From Paraburkholderia terricola (lineage in GTDB: Bacteria; Pseudomonadota; Gammaproteobacteria; Burkholderiales; Burkholderiaceae), in contig NZ_FRAB01000009.1 of the NCBI RefSeq assembly GCF_900142195.1, positions 134,954-198,953 on the forward strand: DNA of 64,000 bases, given 5' to 3'. Position 1 is the first letter of the stretch. Every line of letters starts with the position of its first letter. Under the pieces are notes generated by a model that saw nothing but the letters and a program-made list of their open reading frames with translations, was not told the origin of the DNA and ran no database searches. Shown one piece after another: positions 54,517 through 63,641 of this stretch. Made by a program: the position numbers and the translations under genes.

Positions 54517-55403
54517 GGCTGGCCAGCCTCAAAGTAGGGAAACTCCGTGTAAAAAAGGGTACGGCAGCGCCGTTAAGTAAATCAGGAAGGCTGTTAGATG
54601 TTTGCCGTCCGCTCTCAGCACGGGTTTTGTCACGCGGCGGCCGGCGCCGCAATTCACCTCCGGGCAACGCCCGTGCTGAAGGCTTCCCTCTTTCAGCGCA
54701 TTGGCTTTTTCCAAGCAAAGTGATGTGCGCTTTAGCTCAGGAATGCGTGACCGCCTAAACGGCGGTTCTTATCCGCGCCGCCCCACGTGCGGCGGCGACC
54801 GCCACCGGGGCCCGGCCCACAGACTGCCGAGCGGCTAAGAGAAAATTTCGGTCTTAGAAGAAGAGCCGGAATTCAAATCAAAAAATGATTGCGAGGCAAT
54901 CCACGGCGATAAGATCGCGCCCTTTCTTTTATCCAGAGAGGGGCGACTGTCTTAAATCTATTAAGTTCCAAAATTTCTAAAATAAATTTATGCCGCATTC
55001 GAACGGCAGAGCAATTGGCGATGTTCTTTAACGAATCAACTTCTTACTTCTGCCCGATTAAGTCTGGAGTGTTAAAACGCTGTTGCAGACGCACAACTTT
55101 TATATTGATTGGTTGCGGATAATTTACGTCTCAGGCAGACGCGAGACATGTTGTGTCTTGCGCTAAATGGCTGAAATACAAGGACTATTACTTATTGCGG
55201 GCTGATTGTTGCTGATTCGGAAAAATCATGTTGTGCGAATTGCAGGCGTCGATACCAGGGTGTCCACCTACACTCACGCTTCGTTTCAGAGGGTGCCTGG
55301 CTGATCCGAAGCGGTTCAGCAAACGGGGCGGCGGCGTGTGATGCAGGCGCCGTTGAGGCAGGTCCCGCTCCCCGCGTAAATTATCGAACCTGGAGTCCCA
55401 CGC
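54517..55403. other. Long leader/intergenic region before the porin gene
   Basis: An 887-base stretch without a supported gene. 54616-54678 holds a nested inverted repeat; 54750-54766 holds a 6-pair stem ACCGCC/GGCGGT; 54840-55170 is clearly AT-rich, unlike the rest of the window, and includes several A/T-rich -10-like hexamers such as GATAAT (55118-55123) and TATATT (55101-55106). It probably carries the porin promoter, a long untranslated leader, and possibly a small RNA. Confidence 0.5.
54616..54678. ncRNA. Nested inverted repeat, candidate structured RNA
   Basis: Outer arms CAGCACGGG (54616-54624) and CCCGTGCTG (54670-54678) are perfect 9-base complements; inside, GCGGCG (54634-54639) pairs with CGCCGC (54645-54650). 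CTTTTTCC follows at 54706-54713. No open frame with family resemblance crosses it. The direction and the existence of a transcript are not known. Confidence 0.3.
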
Positions 55404-56546
55404 ATGAAAAAGAGTCTCATCGTCGTTGCGGTTGCCGCATCGTTCGCTTCCGTCGCTCACGCACAAAGCAGCGTGACCCTGTATGGTCTGCTGGATGCCG
55501 GCCTGACCTACACCAGCAACGTCAACCACAGTTCGAAGTGGGCCGCTGGCAGCGGTGGCATCAATCAAAGCATGTTCGGTCTGCGCGGCTCGGAAGACCT
55601 GGGCGGCGGTCTGAAGGCAATCTTCACGTTGGAAAGCGGCTTCAACATCAACAACGGCAAGTTCGCTAACAACAACGGTATGTTCAACCGTCAGGCGTTC
55701 GTCGGTCTGGCGAGCGACCAGTTCGGTTCGGTCACGCTGGGTCGTCAATACGATGCTGCGCAAGACTACCTGGCACCGCTGACCGCAACGGGCAGCTGGG
55801 GCGGCACGTACTTCGCGCATCCGTTCAACAACGACAACCTGAACACGAACGGCGGCTACTCCGTCAACAACTCGATCAAGTACTCGAGCGCTAACTACGC
55901 TGGCTTCACGTTCGGCGGCACGTACGGTTTCTCGAACCAGGCTGGCGCATTCGCGAACAACCGTGAATACAGCGTTGGTGCTGCATACCAGTTCCAAGGT
56001 CTGCGTTTGGGCGCGGCTTACGCACAGCAAAACAATCCGGCGGCAAACGCCACCGGTGCTTCGGACGGCGTACTGGCGAACAACTCCGGCGTCATTACCG
56101 GCAACTTCCGTCAACGTGAGTTCGGCGCAGCTGCTTCGTACGCATTCGGCCCGGCTACCGTCGGTCTCGCATGGACGCAATCGCGCGTGGACAACCTCGT
56201 CGGCGCCGCAGTGGGCCAACGCCAAGGCCGCTCGAACAACTACGAAGTCAACGGCAAGTACAACGTGACGCCGGCTCTGGGCCTGGGCATCGCTTACACG
56301 TTCACGGACGCACGCGGTTACGGTACCAACGCGGACGGCAACGATCTGAAGACCCGTTACCACCAGATCGGCCTGCAAGCCGACTACTCGCTGTCGCGTC
56401 GTACGGACGTCTACGCTCAAGCCGTGTACCAGCACGCAATGGGCGACGGCGGTGTCGCGTCGATCTACAGCGGCGACGTGTCGCAACTGCCGTCGTCGTC
56501 GAAGAACCAGACGGCTGCTACGGTCGGTCTGCGTCACCGCTTCTAA
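55404..56546 (+). CDS. Outer-membrane porin (Gram-negative porin family)
   Basis: A 380-residue trimeric-type porin of the betaproteobacterial family (OpcP/Omp38-like). The signal peptide is MKKSLIVVAVAASFASVAHA, and the mature start QSSVTLYGLLDAGLTYTSN, the loop segment GLRGSEDLGGGLKAIFTLESGFNI, and the C-terminal VGLRHRF (terminal Phe) are all family marks; the beta-strand pattern continues throughout. It forms a general diffusion channel. Its codon use is biased to a small set, and it has a long leader and strong terminator, which fits high expression. The selectivity cannot be told. Confidence 0.95.
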   Translation: MKKSLIVVAVAASFASVAHAQSSVTLYGLLDAGLTYTSNVNHSSKWAAGSGGINQSMFGLRGSEDLGGGLKAIFTLESGFNINNGKFANNNGMFNRQAFVGLASDQFGSVTLGRQYDAAQDYLAPLTATGSWGGTYFAHPFNNDNLNTNGGYSVNNSIKYSSANYAGFTFGGTYGFSNQAGAFANNREYSVGAAYQFQGLRLGAAYAQQNNPAANATGASDGVLANNSGVITGNFRQREFGAAASYAFGPATVGLAWTQSRVDNLVGAAVGQRQGRSNNYEVNGKYNVTPALGLGIAYTFTDARGYGTNADGNDLKTRYHQIGLQADYSLSRRTDVYAQAVYQHAMGDGGVASIYSGDVSQLPSSSKNQTAATVGLRHRF

Positions 56547-56573
56547 GCTTCAGCAGAAGCTGGTTGTCGTACG

Positions 56574-56603
56574 AAAAGGTGCCGTTCGCGGCACCTTTTT
56601 TTA
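56574..56603 (+). terminator. Porin terminator
   Basis: AAAAGGTGCCG (56574-56584) pairs with CGGCACCTTTT (56589-56599) over a TTCG tetraloop, followed by more T: a very stable intrinsic terminator. Confidence 0.92.
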
Positions 56604-56690
56604 TGGACGCGCGGTTTGGACCGATGGCTGACACCCGCACCGTTTGCATCGATTGCGGGCCTCCCTCACCGCGCAGAAAAGCGCAAAAAC

Positions 56691-56725
56691 AAAGGCCGTC
56701 ACCGGATCAGCCCGTGACGGCCTTT
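56691..56725. terminator. Terminator behind the chemoreceptor gene
   Basis: AAAGGCCGTCAC (56691-56702) pairs with GTGACGGCCTTT (56714-56725) over 11 bases. On the minus strand TTTGTTTTTG follows; the plus strand has TTTTT, so it can work both ways. Confidence 0.85.
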
Positions 56726-56755
56726 TTCAATCGAAGCGGAAAGTGCCCCGCTCAA

Positions 56756-58315
56756 TCAGGCATGTTGCTCGACCTTGAACACGGCAACGGCATGCCGGAG
56801 CCGTTCCGTCTGTTCATCGAGCGAACCGGCTGCGGCCGCGGCCTGCTCGACGAGCGCCGCGTTACGCTGCGTCACGTCGTCCATTTGCCGGATCGCGAGA
56901 TTGATCTCGCCGATGCCCGAACTCTGTTCCTTCGAAGCCGCCGAAATCTCGTTGATGATCGCCGTCACGCGGTGCACCGCGTCGACCACCTCGCCGATCG
57001 TGCTGCCCGCCCTCCCGGCCAGCGTCGAGCCCTCGCCGACTTGCGCCACCGACTGGTCGATCAGCACCTTGATCTCCTTGGCCGCCGTCGCGCTGCGCTG
57101 AGCGAGATTGCGCACTTCGCCCGCGACCACCGCGAAGCCGCGGCCCTCTTCGCCGGCGCGCGCCGCTTCCACCGCGGCGTTCAGCGCGAGGATATTGGTC
57201 TGGAACGCGATGCCTTCGATCACGCTGATGATCTCGCCGATCTTGCGCGAACCCTCGGTGATGCCCGCCATTTTCTCGACCACGTCGTTGACCACCTGAC
57301 CGCCGCGCGCGGCGATATTCGATGCATCGGTCGCCAGTTCGGACGCGGTCGCCGCATTGTCGGCATTCTGTGTGACGGTCTTCGTCAGTTCGTCCATGCT
57401 GGCGGCCGTTTGCTGCAACGAAGCCGCCTGTTCCTCGGTGCGGCTCGACAGATCGAGGTTGCCTGCCGCAATCTCCTTCGAGGCGACGGTGATCGTCTCG
57501 GCGGAGGTCTTGATTCGCGCGACCGTGGCGGCAAGCTGATTGCGCATCTCATGCAGCGAGAACAACAGGCTCGACGTGTCGTCGCGGCGCAGGTCGATGT
57601 GCGTGGCGAGATCGCCTTGGGCGATCTGCATGGCGATGGCCGCCGCGCTGGAAGGCTCGCCGCCGATCGAGCGCGACACATTGCGCACCACGCGCGACGC
57701 CACGAACGACACCAGCACGCCAAGCAGCACGAGCATGCCGGCCGAACGCCCGAGGGTTGCATAGAACTGCGCCTGGATGTCGTCCATATAGGCGCCGGCG
57801 ATGAAATCCCAATTCCACGGAACGAAGCGCTTCACGTAGCCGATCTTTTCGCTCGGCGCCGTTGCGCCGGGTTTAGGCCACCAGTAGCGCAGATATCCGG
57901 CGCCCGCCGCCGAGCCGCCGGCCTGGGCGATGTCCTGATACAGCGCGTTGCCCTTGGCGTCGCGAAAGGCGCTCATGTCCTTGCCGTTCAGCTTCGGGCT
58001 CATCGGATGCGTGATCATCACCGAATCGCCGCGCACGATCGTCACGTAGCCGGACGTGCCATAGCGCTGCGCATTGATGCGGGCGATGGCCTGCTGTTTC
58101 GCTTCGTCGACGGAGAGCTTGCCGGCGTCGGCCTGCTTCGCGTAGTCGGCGACGATCGATACCGCCATGTCGGTGACGTCGGCCAGATCCGCGCGCCGCG
58201 CGTCCATTTGAGCGCTACGCGCTTCCAACGCGTTCACAACGGTCACGATCAGGAGCGCCACCCAGCAAAGCAGCAACGGGACCCACAACTTCTGTTTGAG
58301 TGTCAGACGGTTCAT
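56756..58315 (-). CDS. Methyl-accepting chemotaxis protein with single Cache sensor
   Basis: A 519-residue chemoreceptor. A membrane helix at about 9-28 ([20 protein letters not shown]), a periplasmic sCache_2 domain (about 30-185, with [17 protein letters not shown] and [14 protein letters not shown]), a second helix near 190-212, a HAMP linker and the signalling domain with the hairpin tip [35 protein letters not shown]. It ends KVEQHA, so it lacks the CheR-binding pentapeptide. The ligand is unknown; sCache_2 often binds small carboxylates. No chemotaxis genes are nearby. Confidence 0.94.
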   Translation of the reverse strand: MNRLTLKQKLWVPLLLCWVALLIVTVVNALEARSAQMDARRADLADVTDMAVSIVADYAKQADAGKLSVDEAKQQAIARINAQRYGTSGYVTIVRGDSVMITHPMSPKLNGKDMSAFRDAKGNALYQDIAQAGGSAAGAGYLRYWWPKPGATAPSEKIGYVKRFVPWNWDFIAGAYMDDIQAQFYATLGRSAGMLVLLGVLVSFVASRVVRNVSRSIGGEPSSAAAIAMQIAQGDLATHIDLRRDDTSSLLFSLHEMRNQLAATVARIKTSAETITVASKEIAAGNLDLSSRTEEQAASLQQTAASMDELTKTVTQNADNAATASELATDASNIAARGGQVVNDVVEKMAGITEGSRKIGEIISVIEGIAFQTNILALNAAVEAARAGEEGRGFAVVAGEVRNLAQRSATAAKEIKVLIDQSVAQVGEGSTLAGRAGSTIGEVVDAVHRVTAIINEISAASKEQSSGIGEINLAIRQMDDVTQRNAALVEQAAAAAGSLDEQTERLRHAVAVFKVEQHA

Positions 58316-58493
58316 TATCAGCTTGGCCAGGACGTTGAGCTCGGAATGGGGAAGGGCTGCAATCTGCGCTGCATAGCTCGCATAACGGCTTTTGCGGTGC
58401 TTTCTTTATCCTGATGCTCAAAATGTGGGCTGATAGAAGGCGGGTCGCCGCTGAACGCGCGGCGAAACCGTGCATGGAAAATGCGCGTAAGCG

Positions 58494-59240
58494 CTAGATC
58501 TGTTCACGGCCGAACGCGTACAGGCGTTCGAGATCGAGCACCTCGATCTGGTTGTACGAGAGGCGCAGAATCCGCAGCTTTTCCAGGTTTTGCAGCGCCT
58601 GATTGATCCGCTGGCGCGATACGCCCGCCAGGAGGCCGACTTCTTCCTGCGAAATGGCGAGCGTTCGGCCCGTGTCGGGATAGAGATCGGGATTGAATAA
58701 TTGCGCGAGCGACTGCGCGACGCGCGCATCCACATCCAGCAACCGGCTGTTCTGGATCGAGGCGATGAATTCGCCCATGCGGTTGTTCAGTTGCCGGATC
58801 ACGAAGCCGGTGAACGGCAGACTCGATTCCAGAAGTGCATGGAATGTGTCGGACGGCACGAACATCGCGAGCGAAGGCTGAATCGCAGCCACATCGTATT
58901 TGCGCAATTCGCGCTTGATCACGCTGCCTTCGCCGAACCAGCCGCCGGGCGGCACGCCGGAGAGCGTGCAACTGCGGCCCGACGCGTTGTAGATCGCGAG
59001 CTTGATGAGGCCGGAATGCACGCCGATCCAGTAGTTCGACGGTTCCTGGCGGCGCGCGACCCACGCGCCGGCTTCCAGGTGCTCCGCGTGCGCGCTGGAG
59101 AGCACCATGGCCTGGTGCTCGGCGGCGAGCGCGCGAAACCAGGCGCAGGTGGCGAATAGCCGCGGCAGGTCGGCGCACGCTACCCGCGCCGGCCGGTGCG
59201 AGCGAGCGTCCGACGGGGCGGTGAGAGGAGCGTCGTTCAT
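58494..59240 (-). CDS. Crp/Fnr-family transcriptional regulator
   Basis: A 248-residue regulator with an N-terminal cyclic-nucleotide-binding-like barrel (about 30-140; GVPPGGWFGEGSVIKRELRKYD) and a C-terminal winged helix (about 160-235; ISQEEVGLLAGVSRQRINQALQNLEKL). It lacks the FNR cysteine cluster, so it is not an iron-sulfur sensor, and the phosphate-binding residues of CRP are not obvious. It is divergent from the acyl-CoA synthetase gene (159 bases between starts) and may control it. Confidence 0.9.
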   Translation of the reverse strand: MNDAPLTAPSDARSHRPARVACADLPRLFATCAWFRALAAEHQAMVLSSAHAEHLEAGAWVARRQEPSNYWIGVHSGLIKLAIYNASGRSCTLSGVPPGGWFGEGSVIKRELRKYDVAAIQPSLAMFVPSDTFHALLESSLPFTGFVIRQLNNRMGEFIASIQNSRLLDVDARVAQSLAQLFNPDLYPDTGRTLAISQEEVGLLAGVSRQRINQALQNLEKLRILRLSYNQIEVLDLERLYAFGREQI

Positions 59241-59399
59241 GAGCGGTTAAGGATACGTATGCCGACGAAGCCGATTCACAAAAGCCGGCGCGCGCTACTC
59301 TGTCATTTGAATGACAGACAGTTCACCATGACAGTTGCTAGGCTTGAATCATCAATCAAAACAATCGACGGCGCGGCCCGCGCCTCAGGAGACGACGTG

Positions 59400-61031
59400 A
59401 TGAAGCACATGTTCGAAGAAGGCCTCGAGCGGCGCGAGGCCAATTATGTCCCGCTGACGCCCATCGATTTCATCGTACGCGCAGCCGAAGTCTACGGTGA
59501 GCGGCCGGCGGTCGTCCACGGGGAGATTCGCCGCAACTGGCGCGAGACCTATGAACGCGCGCGGCGTCTTGCCAGCGCGTTGCGGCAGGCCGGCATAGAA
59601 CGCGGTGACACGGTCGCCGCCTTGCTGCCCAACATTCCTCCGATGATAGAAGCGCACTTCGGCGTGCCGATGGCCGGTGCCGTGCTCAACACACTGAATA
59701 CGCGGCTCGACGTGCCGTCGCTGCTGTTCATGTTGCGTCACGGCGAGGCGAAGGCGCTGATCGTCGATACCGAGTACGGCGAATTCGCGCATCGCGCCGC
59801 GCTGGAGTTCCCCGATCTTCACGTCATCAGCGTGGCGGACGCGATGCCCGCCGACCCCGGCAAATTCATCCGCGCGACCGACTACGAAGCGTTGCTGCAA
59901 TCGGGCGATCCGCAATTCGCGTGGACCATGCCGGCCGACGAGTGGGACGCCGTCGCGCTGAATTACACGTCGGGCACGACTGGCGATCCCAAAGGCGTGG
60001 TCTACCACCATCGCGGCGCTTATCTGAATGCGCTCAGCAATATCCTCGAATGGGATATGCCCAAGCATGCAATTTACCTGTGGACCTTGCCGCTTTTCCA
60101 CTGCAACGGCTGGTGTTTTCCGTGGACGGTGGCGGCGCGCGCCGGCGTCAACGTCTGTCTGCGCAAGTTCGACGCGAAGACGGTGTTCGACCTGATCCGC
60201 CGCGAATGCGTCACGCACTATTGCGGCGCGCCGATCGTGCAGAGCGCACTGGCGAATGCGCCGGCCGAATGGCGAGACGGCATCGAGCATCGCGTGTCGA
60301 CCATGGTGGCCGGCGCGGCCCCGCCACCGGCCGTGATCGCGAAGATGAAGGAAATCGGTTTCGATCTGACGCACGTGTACGGACTCACCGAGACCTATGG
60401 GCCGGCCGCCGTCTGTGCGAAACAGGAGGAGTGGGAAGCGCTCGGCGACAGCGAACGCGCCGAACTGAACGCGCGGCAAGGTGTGCGCTACCACCTGCAA
60501 GCGGCCGTGACGGTGCTCGACCCGGACACGCTCGCGCCCGTGCCTGACGACGGCGAGACGATCGGCGAGATCATGTTCCGCGGCAACATCTGCATGAAGG
60601 GCTATCTGAAGAACGAGCGCGCCACCGAGGCCACGTTCAGCGGCGGCTGGTTCCACACCGGCGACCTGGGCGTGCGGATGCCCGATGGCTACATTCGCAT
60701 TCGCGATCGCAGCAAGGACATCATCATTTCAGGCGGCGAGAACATTTCGAGCATCGAGGTCGAGGACACGCTGTACCGTCACCCCGCGGTATCGGTTGCC
60801 GCCGTGGTGGCGATGGTCGATCCGAAATGGGGCGAGGTGCCGTGCGCATTCGTCGAACTCAAGGAAGGCGCTCAGGTGAGCGCGGAAGAGATCATCGCGC
60901 ACTGCCGGCTCTTTCTTGCGGGATACAAGTTGCCGAAAGCGGTGCGCTTCGGCGAATTGCCGAAGACGTCGACGGGAAAAATTCAGAAGTTTGAACTGCG
61001 CGCGCGAATCAAGGCGGAGCAGGGCGAGTAA
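59400..61031 (+). CDS. Medium-chain acyl-CoA synthetase (AlkK-like)
   Basis: A 543-residue adenylate-forming enzyme that activates fatty acids with ATP and CoA. Motifs: P-loop YTSGTTGDPKGVVYHHRG near 183-200, GLTETYGPAAV near 328-338, HTGDLGVRMPDGYIRIRDRSKD near 419-440 and catalytic-lysine SGGENISS with C-terminal TSTGKIQKFELR. It resembles AlkK-type medium-chain acyl-CoA ligases. The ATG at 59400 has CAGGAG upstream; the frame is open 200 bases further but that part is not family-like. The divergent Crp/Fnr gene may regulate it. Confidence 0.93.
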   Translation: MKHMFEEGLERREANYVPLTPIDFIVRAAEVYGERPAVVHGEIRRNWRETYERARRLASALRQAGIERGDTVAALLPNIPPMIEAHFGVPMAGAVLNTLNTRLDVPSLLFMLRHGEAKALIVDTEYGEFAHRAALEFPDLHVISVADAMPADPGKFIRATDYEALLQSGDPQFAWTMPADEWDAVALNYTSGTTGDPKGVVYHHRGAYLNALSNILEWDMPKHAIYLWTLPLFHCNGWCFPWTVAARAGVNVCLRKFDAKTVFDLIRRECVTHYCGAPIVQSALANAPAEWRDGIEHRVSTMVAGAAPPPAVIAKMKEIGFDLTHVYGLTETYGPAAVCAKQEEWEALGDSERAELNARQGVRYHLQAAVTVLDPDTLAPVPDDGETIGEIMFRGNICMKGYLKNERATEATFSGGWFHTGDLGVRMPDGYIRIRDRSKDIIISGGENISSIEVEDTLYRHPAVSVAAVVAMVDPKWGEVPCAFVELKEGAQVSAEEIIAHCRLFLAGYKLPKAVRFGELPKTSTGKIQKFELRARIKAEQGE

Positions 61032-61136
61032 GGCCGCCTGCGATTGCAAAGCGTGTCGCATGGCGCACTACGTCATGTCGCGAGATGCGCGCGCAAATCA
61101 TGCGCGCGTCATCGCGTAGAGCCGTGGGCCGCGCGC

Positions 61137-61361
61137 TTAACCGCGCGTGTCGACCCAGTTGCGTGCCCAGCTTGCCGAGTGCTGCAAAGCCTGTTCTTCG
61201 TTCGTGAAGTAATCGAGCGAATAGAACTGGTAGCGCCCTTCGGCACGCGCGCTGTCAGCGCGTTCGAGCAACAGGTTGGATGAAAAGCTGCCGTCGGGCA
61301 AACGATGCGCCGAGGGTTGGACGGCATAGCCGTTGTAGTGATGCCTATGTTTGTTTGTCAT
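61137..61361 (-). CDS. Small conserved-looking protein, function unknown
   Basis: A 74-residue protein: MTNKHRHHYNGYAVQPSAHR, then LPDGSFSSNLLLERADS and YQFYSLDYFTNEEQALQHSASWARNWVDT. The alternation of strands and a C-terminal amphipathic helix (NEEQALQHSASWARNWV) looks like a small globular alpha/beta fold, and this type of protein occurs in Burkholderiaceae, but I cannot name the family. There is no signal peptide and no good ribosome site before the ATG at 61361. It is convergent with the acyl-CoA synthetase gene. Confidence 0.6.
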   Translation of the reverse strand: MTNKHRHHYNGYAVQPSAHRLPDGSFSSNLLLERADSARAEGRYQFYSLDYFTNEEQALQHSASWARNWVDTRG

Positions 61362-61649
61362 TTTATTTTAATGATGTACGAGTGCGTGCCTGCCGGGCGG
61401 ACCGTTGTACGAGTCACGCGGACGAGCCGATTCAAGCCATTGCAAGCCGAATCACGACGCAGTCGGAAAGCGAAAAAAGGGCGTTGAAGCCAGAGGGAGA
61501 ATGAGAGGTGCAACGAGGCGTTTGGCGCTTTGGGCTTGCTGCGAAAAACACGTGCAGCTAAAAGCGATCGCGCCAACTGTGGGAGACGAAGCTCCGCGAG
61601 GATGTCGCTGCAGCCCGATGCCCGTTGCCGGACACCGAGCCCTTCAAAC
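61362..61649. other. Intergenic region behind the cold-shock gene
   Basis: These 288 bases hold the upstream region of the 74-residue protein gene and the 3-prime flank of the cold-shock gene. A TTTTATTTTA tract lies directly before the ATG at 61361. No gene, clear terminator or repeat is seen. Confidence 0.4.
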
Positions 61650-61853
61650 TTACAGCGGCTTGATGTTAGCCGCTTGCAGACCCTTCGGGCCTTGCTTCGT
61701 TTCGAAGCTCACCTTCTGATTTTCAGCGAGCGTCTTGAAGCCGTCGCCGCTGATTTCGGAGAAGTGCGCGAACAGGTCGTCGCCGCCTTTGTCCGGGGTG
61801 ATGAAGCCAAAGCCCTTGCTGTCGTTGAACCACTTAACGGTACCGGTATCCAT
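61650..61853 (-). CDS. Cold-shock protein (CspA family)
   Basis: A 67-residue OB-fold RNA chaperone. RNP1 is KGFGFITP at 13-20 and RNP2 is LFAHFSEI near 27-34; it starts [16 protein letters not shown]. Such proteins bind single-stranded RNA and melt structures at low temperature or in stationary phase. The ATG has AAGGA upstream. A 305-base upstream gap suggests a long untranslated leader, a usual trait of csp genes that control translation by temperature. Confidence 0.95.
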   Translation of the reverse strand: MDTGTVKWFNDSKGFGFITPDKGGDDLFAHFSEISGDGFKTLAENQKVSFETKQGPKGLQAANIKPL

Positions 61854-62158
61854 GAAGAATCCTTGAGGAAAAAATAGAAAGATTTGCTCTGTTGAGGAGC
61901 GCTTGAAGCGTCAAGGAGGGAGAGGACAACGAATACCGCTGAGGAGCGAACATTGATGAACAGCAATCGAACTTCTTGAACTTCGATCGCCACAGTAACC
62001 GCCGGGGCATGCCAGCGTCAACACTTAACTTGTAACTGTTTCGGAAAGGGCCTATTGCTCCTCGCCGGGGCATACCTTGCGGCCGTGGTTCGGCGTGTCG
62101 CGCGATGCGGCACCATAAGCGGCTCGGCGCGCCAAGCCGAACCACGGCAAGCGAGGTT
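61854..62158 (-). other. Upstream region and probable long leader of the cold-shock gene
   Basis: A 305-base gap between csp and the LysE-type gene on the same strand. It is A/G-rich near the start codon and contains a 13-base perfect inverted repeat at its far end (62082-62148). Cold-shock genes usually have leaders of 100-200 bases; no promoter is evident enough to fix the start. Confidence 0.45.
62082..62148. repeat. 13-bp perfect inverted repeat with nested near-palindrome
   Basis: GCCGTGGTTCGGC (62082-62094) and GCCGAACCACGGC (62136-62148) are exact inverted copies 41 bases apart; GGCTCGGCGCGCCAAGCC (62121-62138), 16 of 18 palindromic, overlaps the right arm, so two alternative foldings compete. 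Confidence 0.7.
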
Positions 62159-62794
62159 TCAGATGCCGACTTTATGTGCCGTCAAAACGAGGCGCAGTCC
62201 AAGCGCCGCAACCGCGCCCGCCGCGACGCGATCGATCCACGCTTTCCAGCGCAAATAGACTTCGCGCGGTCGCTTGCTCGAAAAGCACAGTGCGACGATC
62301 GTGTACCAGCCGGCTTCGATAGCGAAGATCGCGGGCGGCAATGCGAAGTAGGACCACAGCGGCGGATGTTGCGGAAGCAGGGCCGCGAAGATACTGCCGT
62401 AGTAGACGGCTGTTTTCGGATTGCTGAGTTGCGTGCTCAGGCCGATCCAGAAAGATTTGCGCACATTGGCCGGGGCGGCTTGGGCTGCATCGAATGCGAG
62501 CGGTTTGGCCGCGCCGCGCCAGATTTTCGACGCCAGGTAGATCAGGTAGAGACCGCCCGCCACTTTCAGGCCGATGTACAGCCATTCGACAGTGGCGAGC
62601 AACGTGTATAGGCCGAGCAACGCCACGCCGCTAAAGAACACGCCGCCGATGCCCATGCCGAGCGCGGTGGCGAGACCGTCGCCGCGCGATAGTCCGATGG
62701 CATTGCGGGCCACGATGACAAAGCTCGGGCCGGGACTCATCGCACCGAGCAGCAGCGCGGCGAGAATCGTGACGATAGCGGTCGATGCGGGCAT
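62159..62794 (-). CDS. LysE/RhtB-family amino-acid exporter
   Basis: A 211-residue inner-membrane exporter with about six helices. MSPGPSFVIVARNAIGLSRGDGLATALGMGIGG near 19-51 is the family signature (PGP and the GxxxGxxxG stretch), and STQLSNPKTAVYYGSIFAALLP near 119-140 is the conserved NPK motif region. Relatives export lysine, homoserine, threonine or leucine; the substrate here is unknown. GGAGACACACAAC precedes the ATG. Confidence 0.92.
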   Translation of the reverse strand: MPASTAIVTILAALLLGAMSPGPSFVIVARNAIGLSRGDGLATALGMGIGGVFFSGVALLGLYTLLATVEWLYIGLKVAGGLYLIYLASKIWRGAAKPLAFDAAQAAPANVRKSFWIGLSTQLSNPKTAVYYGSIFAALLPQHPPLWSYFALPPAIFAIEAGWYTIVALCFSSKRPREVYLRWKAWIDRVAAGAVAALGLRLVLTAHKVGI

Positions 62795-63295
62795 GTTGTG
62801 TGTCTCCTGTACGCTCGGATGTTAATCAATGAAACATAGCATGAGTGGGTGTGGTCTTGCATTTGCGTTTTTCCGTGCGGATTGTGTTTAGCTTTGCGCC
62901 AGTATCTATCCTTGCTGTCTCAAGGTTAATTAACTGCGCGCCTGCGCGGGCGACCCTAATAACCCAATAAGAATTTGAAAACCCCCACATCGCAGGTAAA
63001 GCAAACCCTTGCTGCAAACATAAGAAATTGGATGCTAGAATTGCCTTCCATACGCTGAAGCAGCCTCGGAACACTGAGGCAAGTCGTGGGCCGAATTCGA
63101 GCCGTTTGCCGGCCAATTCCCCGAAATCCAGGATTTGTTGGGCATGATTTCCAGGTGCGAGTTTCCCCGCATCGGGAGAGGCGTCGCGAGTTCGATTCGC
63201 ACGTGCCTATCTGAATCACGCATAAGCTTCGCGTTGTTTTAGCGAACTCTTTGTATATCCAACGCGAGCATTATCAGCCGCGAAACCGGTACGTT
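62795..63295. other. AT-richer intergenic region before the H-NS-like gene
   Basis: A 501-base gap with lower GC than the rest. A 96-residue open frame on the minus strand (62826-63116) has no ribosome site or family features. A small palindrome GTTAATTAAC lies at 62925-62934 and an imperfect GCCTC/GAGGC dyad near 63063-63081. No gene is supported. Confidence 0.45.
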
Positions 63296-63559
63296 ATGAA
63301 AGAGCGAGAAGAACAAAGGCTGTTCGACCTCGACGGGAATGCGCGTGAGCGCTTGATCCTGTGGATACGCCGACGCATGGACGAATACGGCATCACGACC
63401 GAAGCGCTAGCCGAGGCGATCGAGGCCGACGCAGCCAAGACGCGAGCCGTGATGTATCGCGACGCCTTCGGCAATACGTGGGACGGTCACGGCGACAAGC
63501 CGGACTGGCTCGCGCGTGCGATTTACGCTGGGCAGAACATCGATCACTTCCGTTGTTGA
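63296..63559 (+). CDS. Short H-NS-like DNA-binding protein
   Basis: An 87-residue protein whose C-terminal half, MYRDAFGNTWDGHGDKPDWLARAIYAGQNIDHFRC, resembles the H-NS DNA-binding domain (YRDPxTGxTWSGRGRxPxWI). The N-terminal half is a charged helix (FDLDGNARERLILWIRRRMDEYG) followed by a second helix (TEALAEAIEADAAKTRAV), too short for the usual long coiled-coil oligomerisation domain. H-NS proteins bind AT-rich DNA and silence foreign genes. ATG 63296 is preferred over a TTG at 63251. It stands in an AT-richer zone next to an IS end. Confidence 0.75.
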   Translation: MKEREEQRLFDLDGNARERLILWIRRRMDEYGITTEALAEAIEADAAKTRAVMYRDAFGNTWDGHGDKPDWLARAIYAGQNIDHFRC

Positions 63560-63641
63560 GGTCTGCGTTTCGGCGCTCGCATAACGGCGATGAATCAGCC
63601 GGCATATGCCTTCGCCGTTGATCGGGTGCGTGAACTGCCTT

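Noticed and set aside
56171..58414. A 747-codon plus-strand open frame spanning the porin end and the chemoreceptor antisense
   Set aside because: It crosses a strong terminator at 56574-56603 and mirrors the MCP gene; no domain.
62925..62934. Palindrome GTTAATTAAC as an operator
   Set aside because: Ten-base A/T palindromes are frequent by chance in AT-rich DNA and it has no promoter context.
62826..63116. A 96-codon minus-strand open frame before the H-NS-like gene
   Set aside because: No ribosome site or recognisable domain; probably chance in AT-richer DNA.
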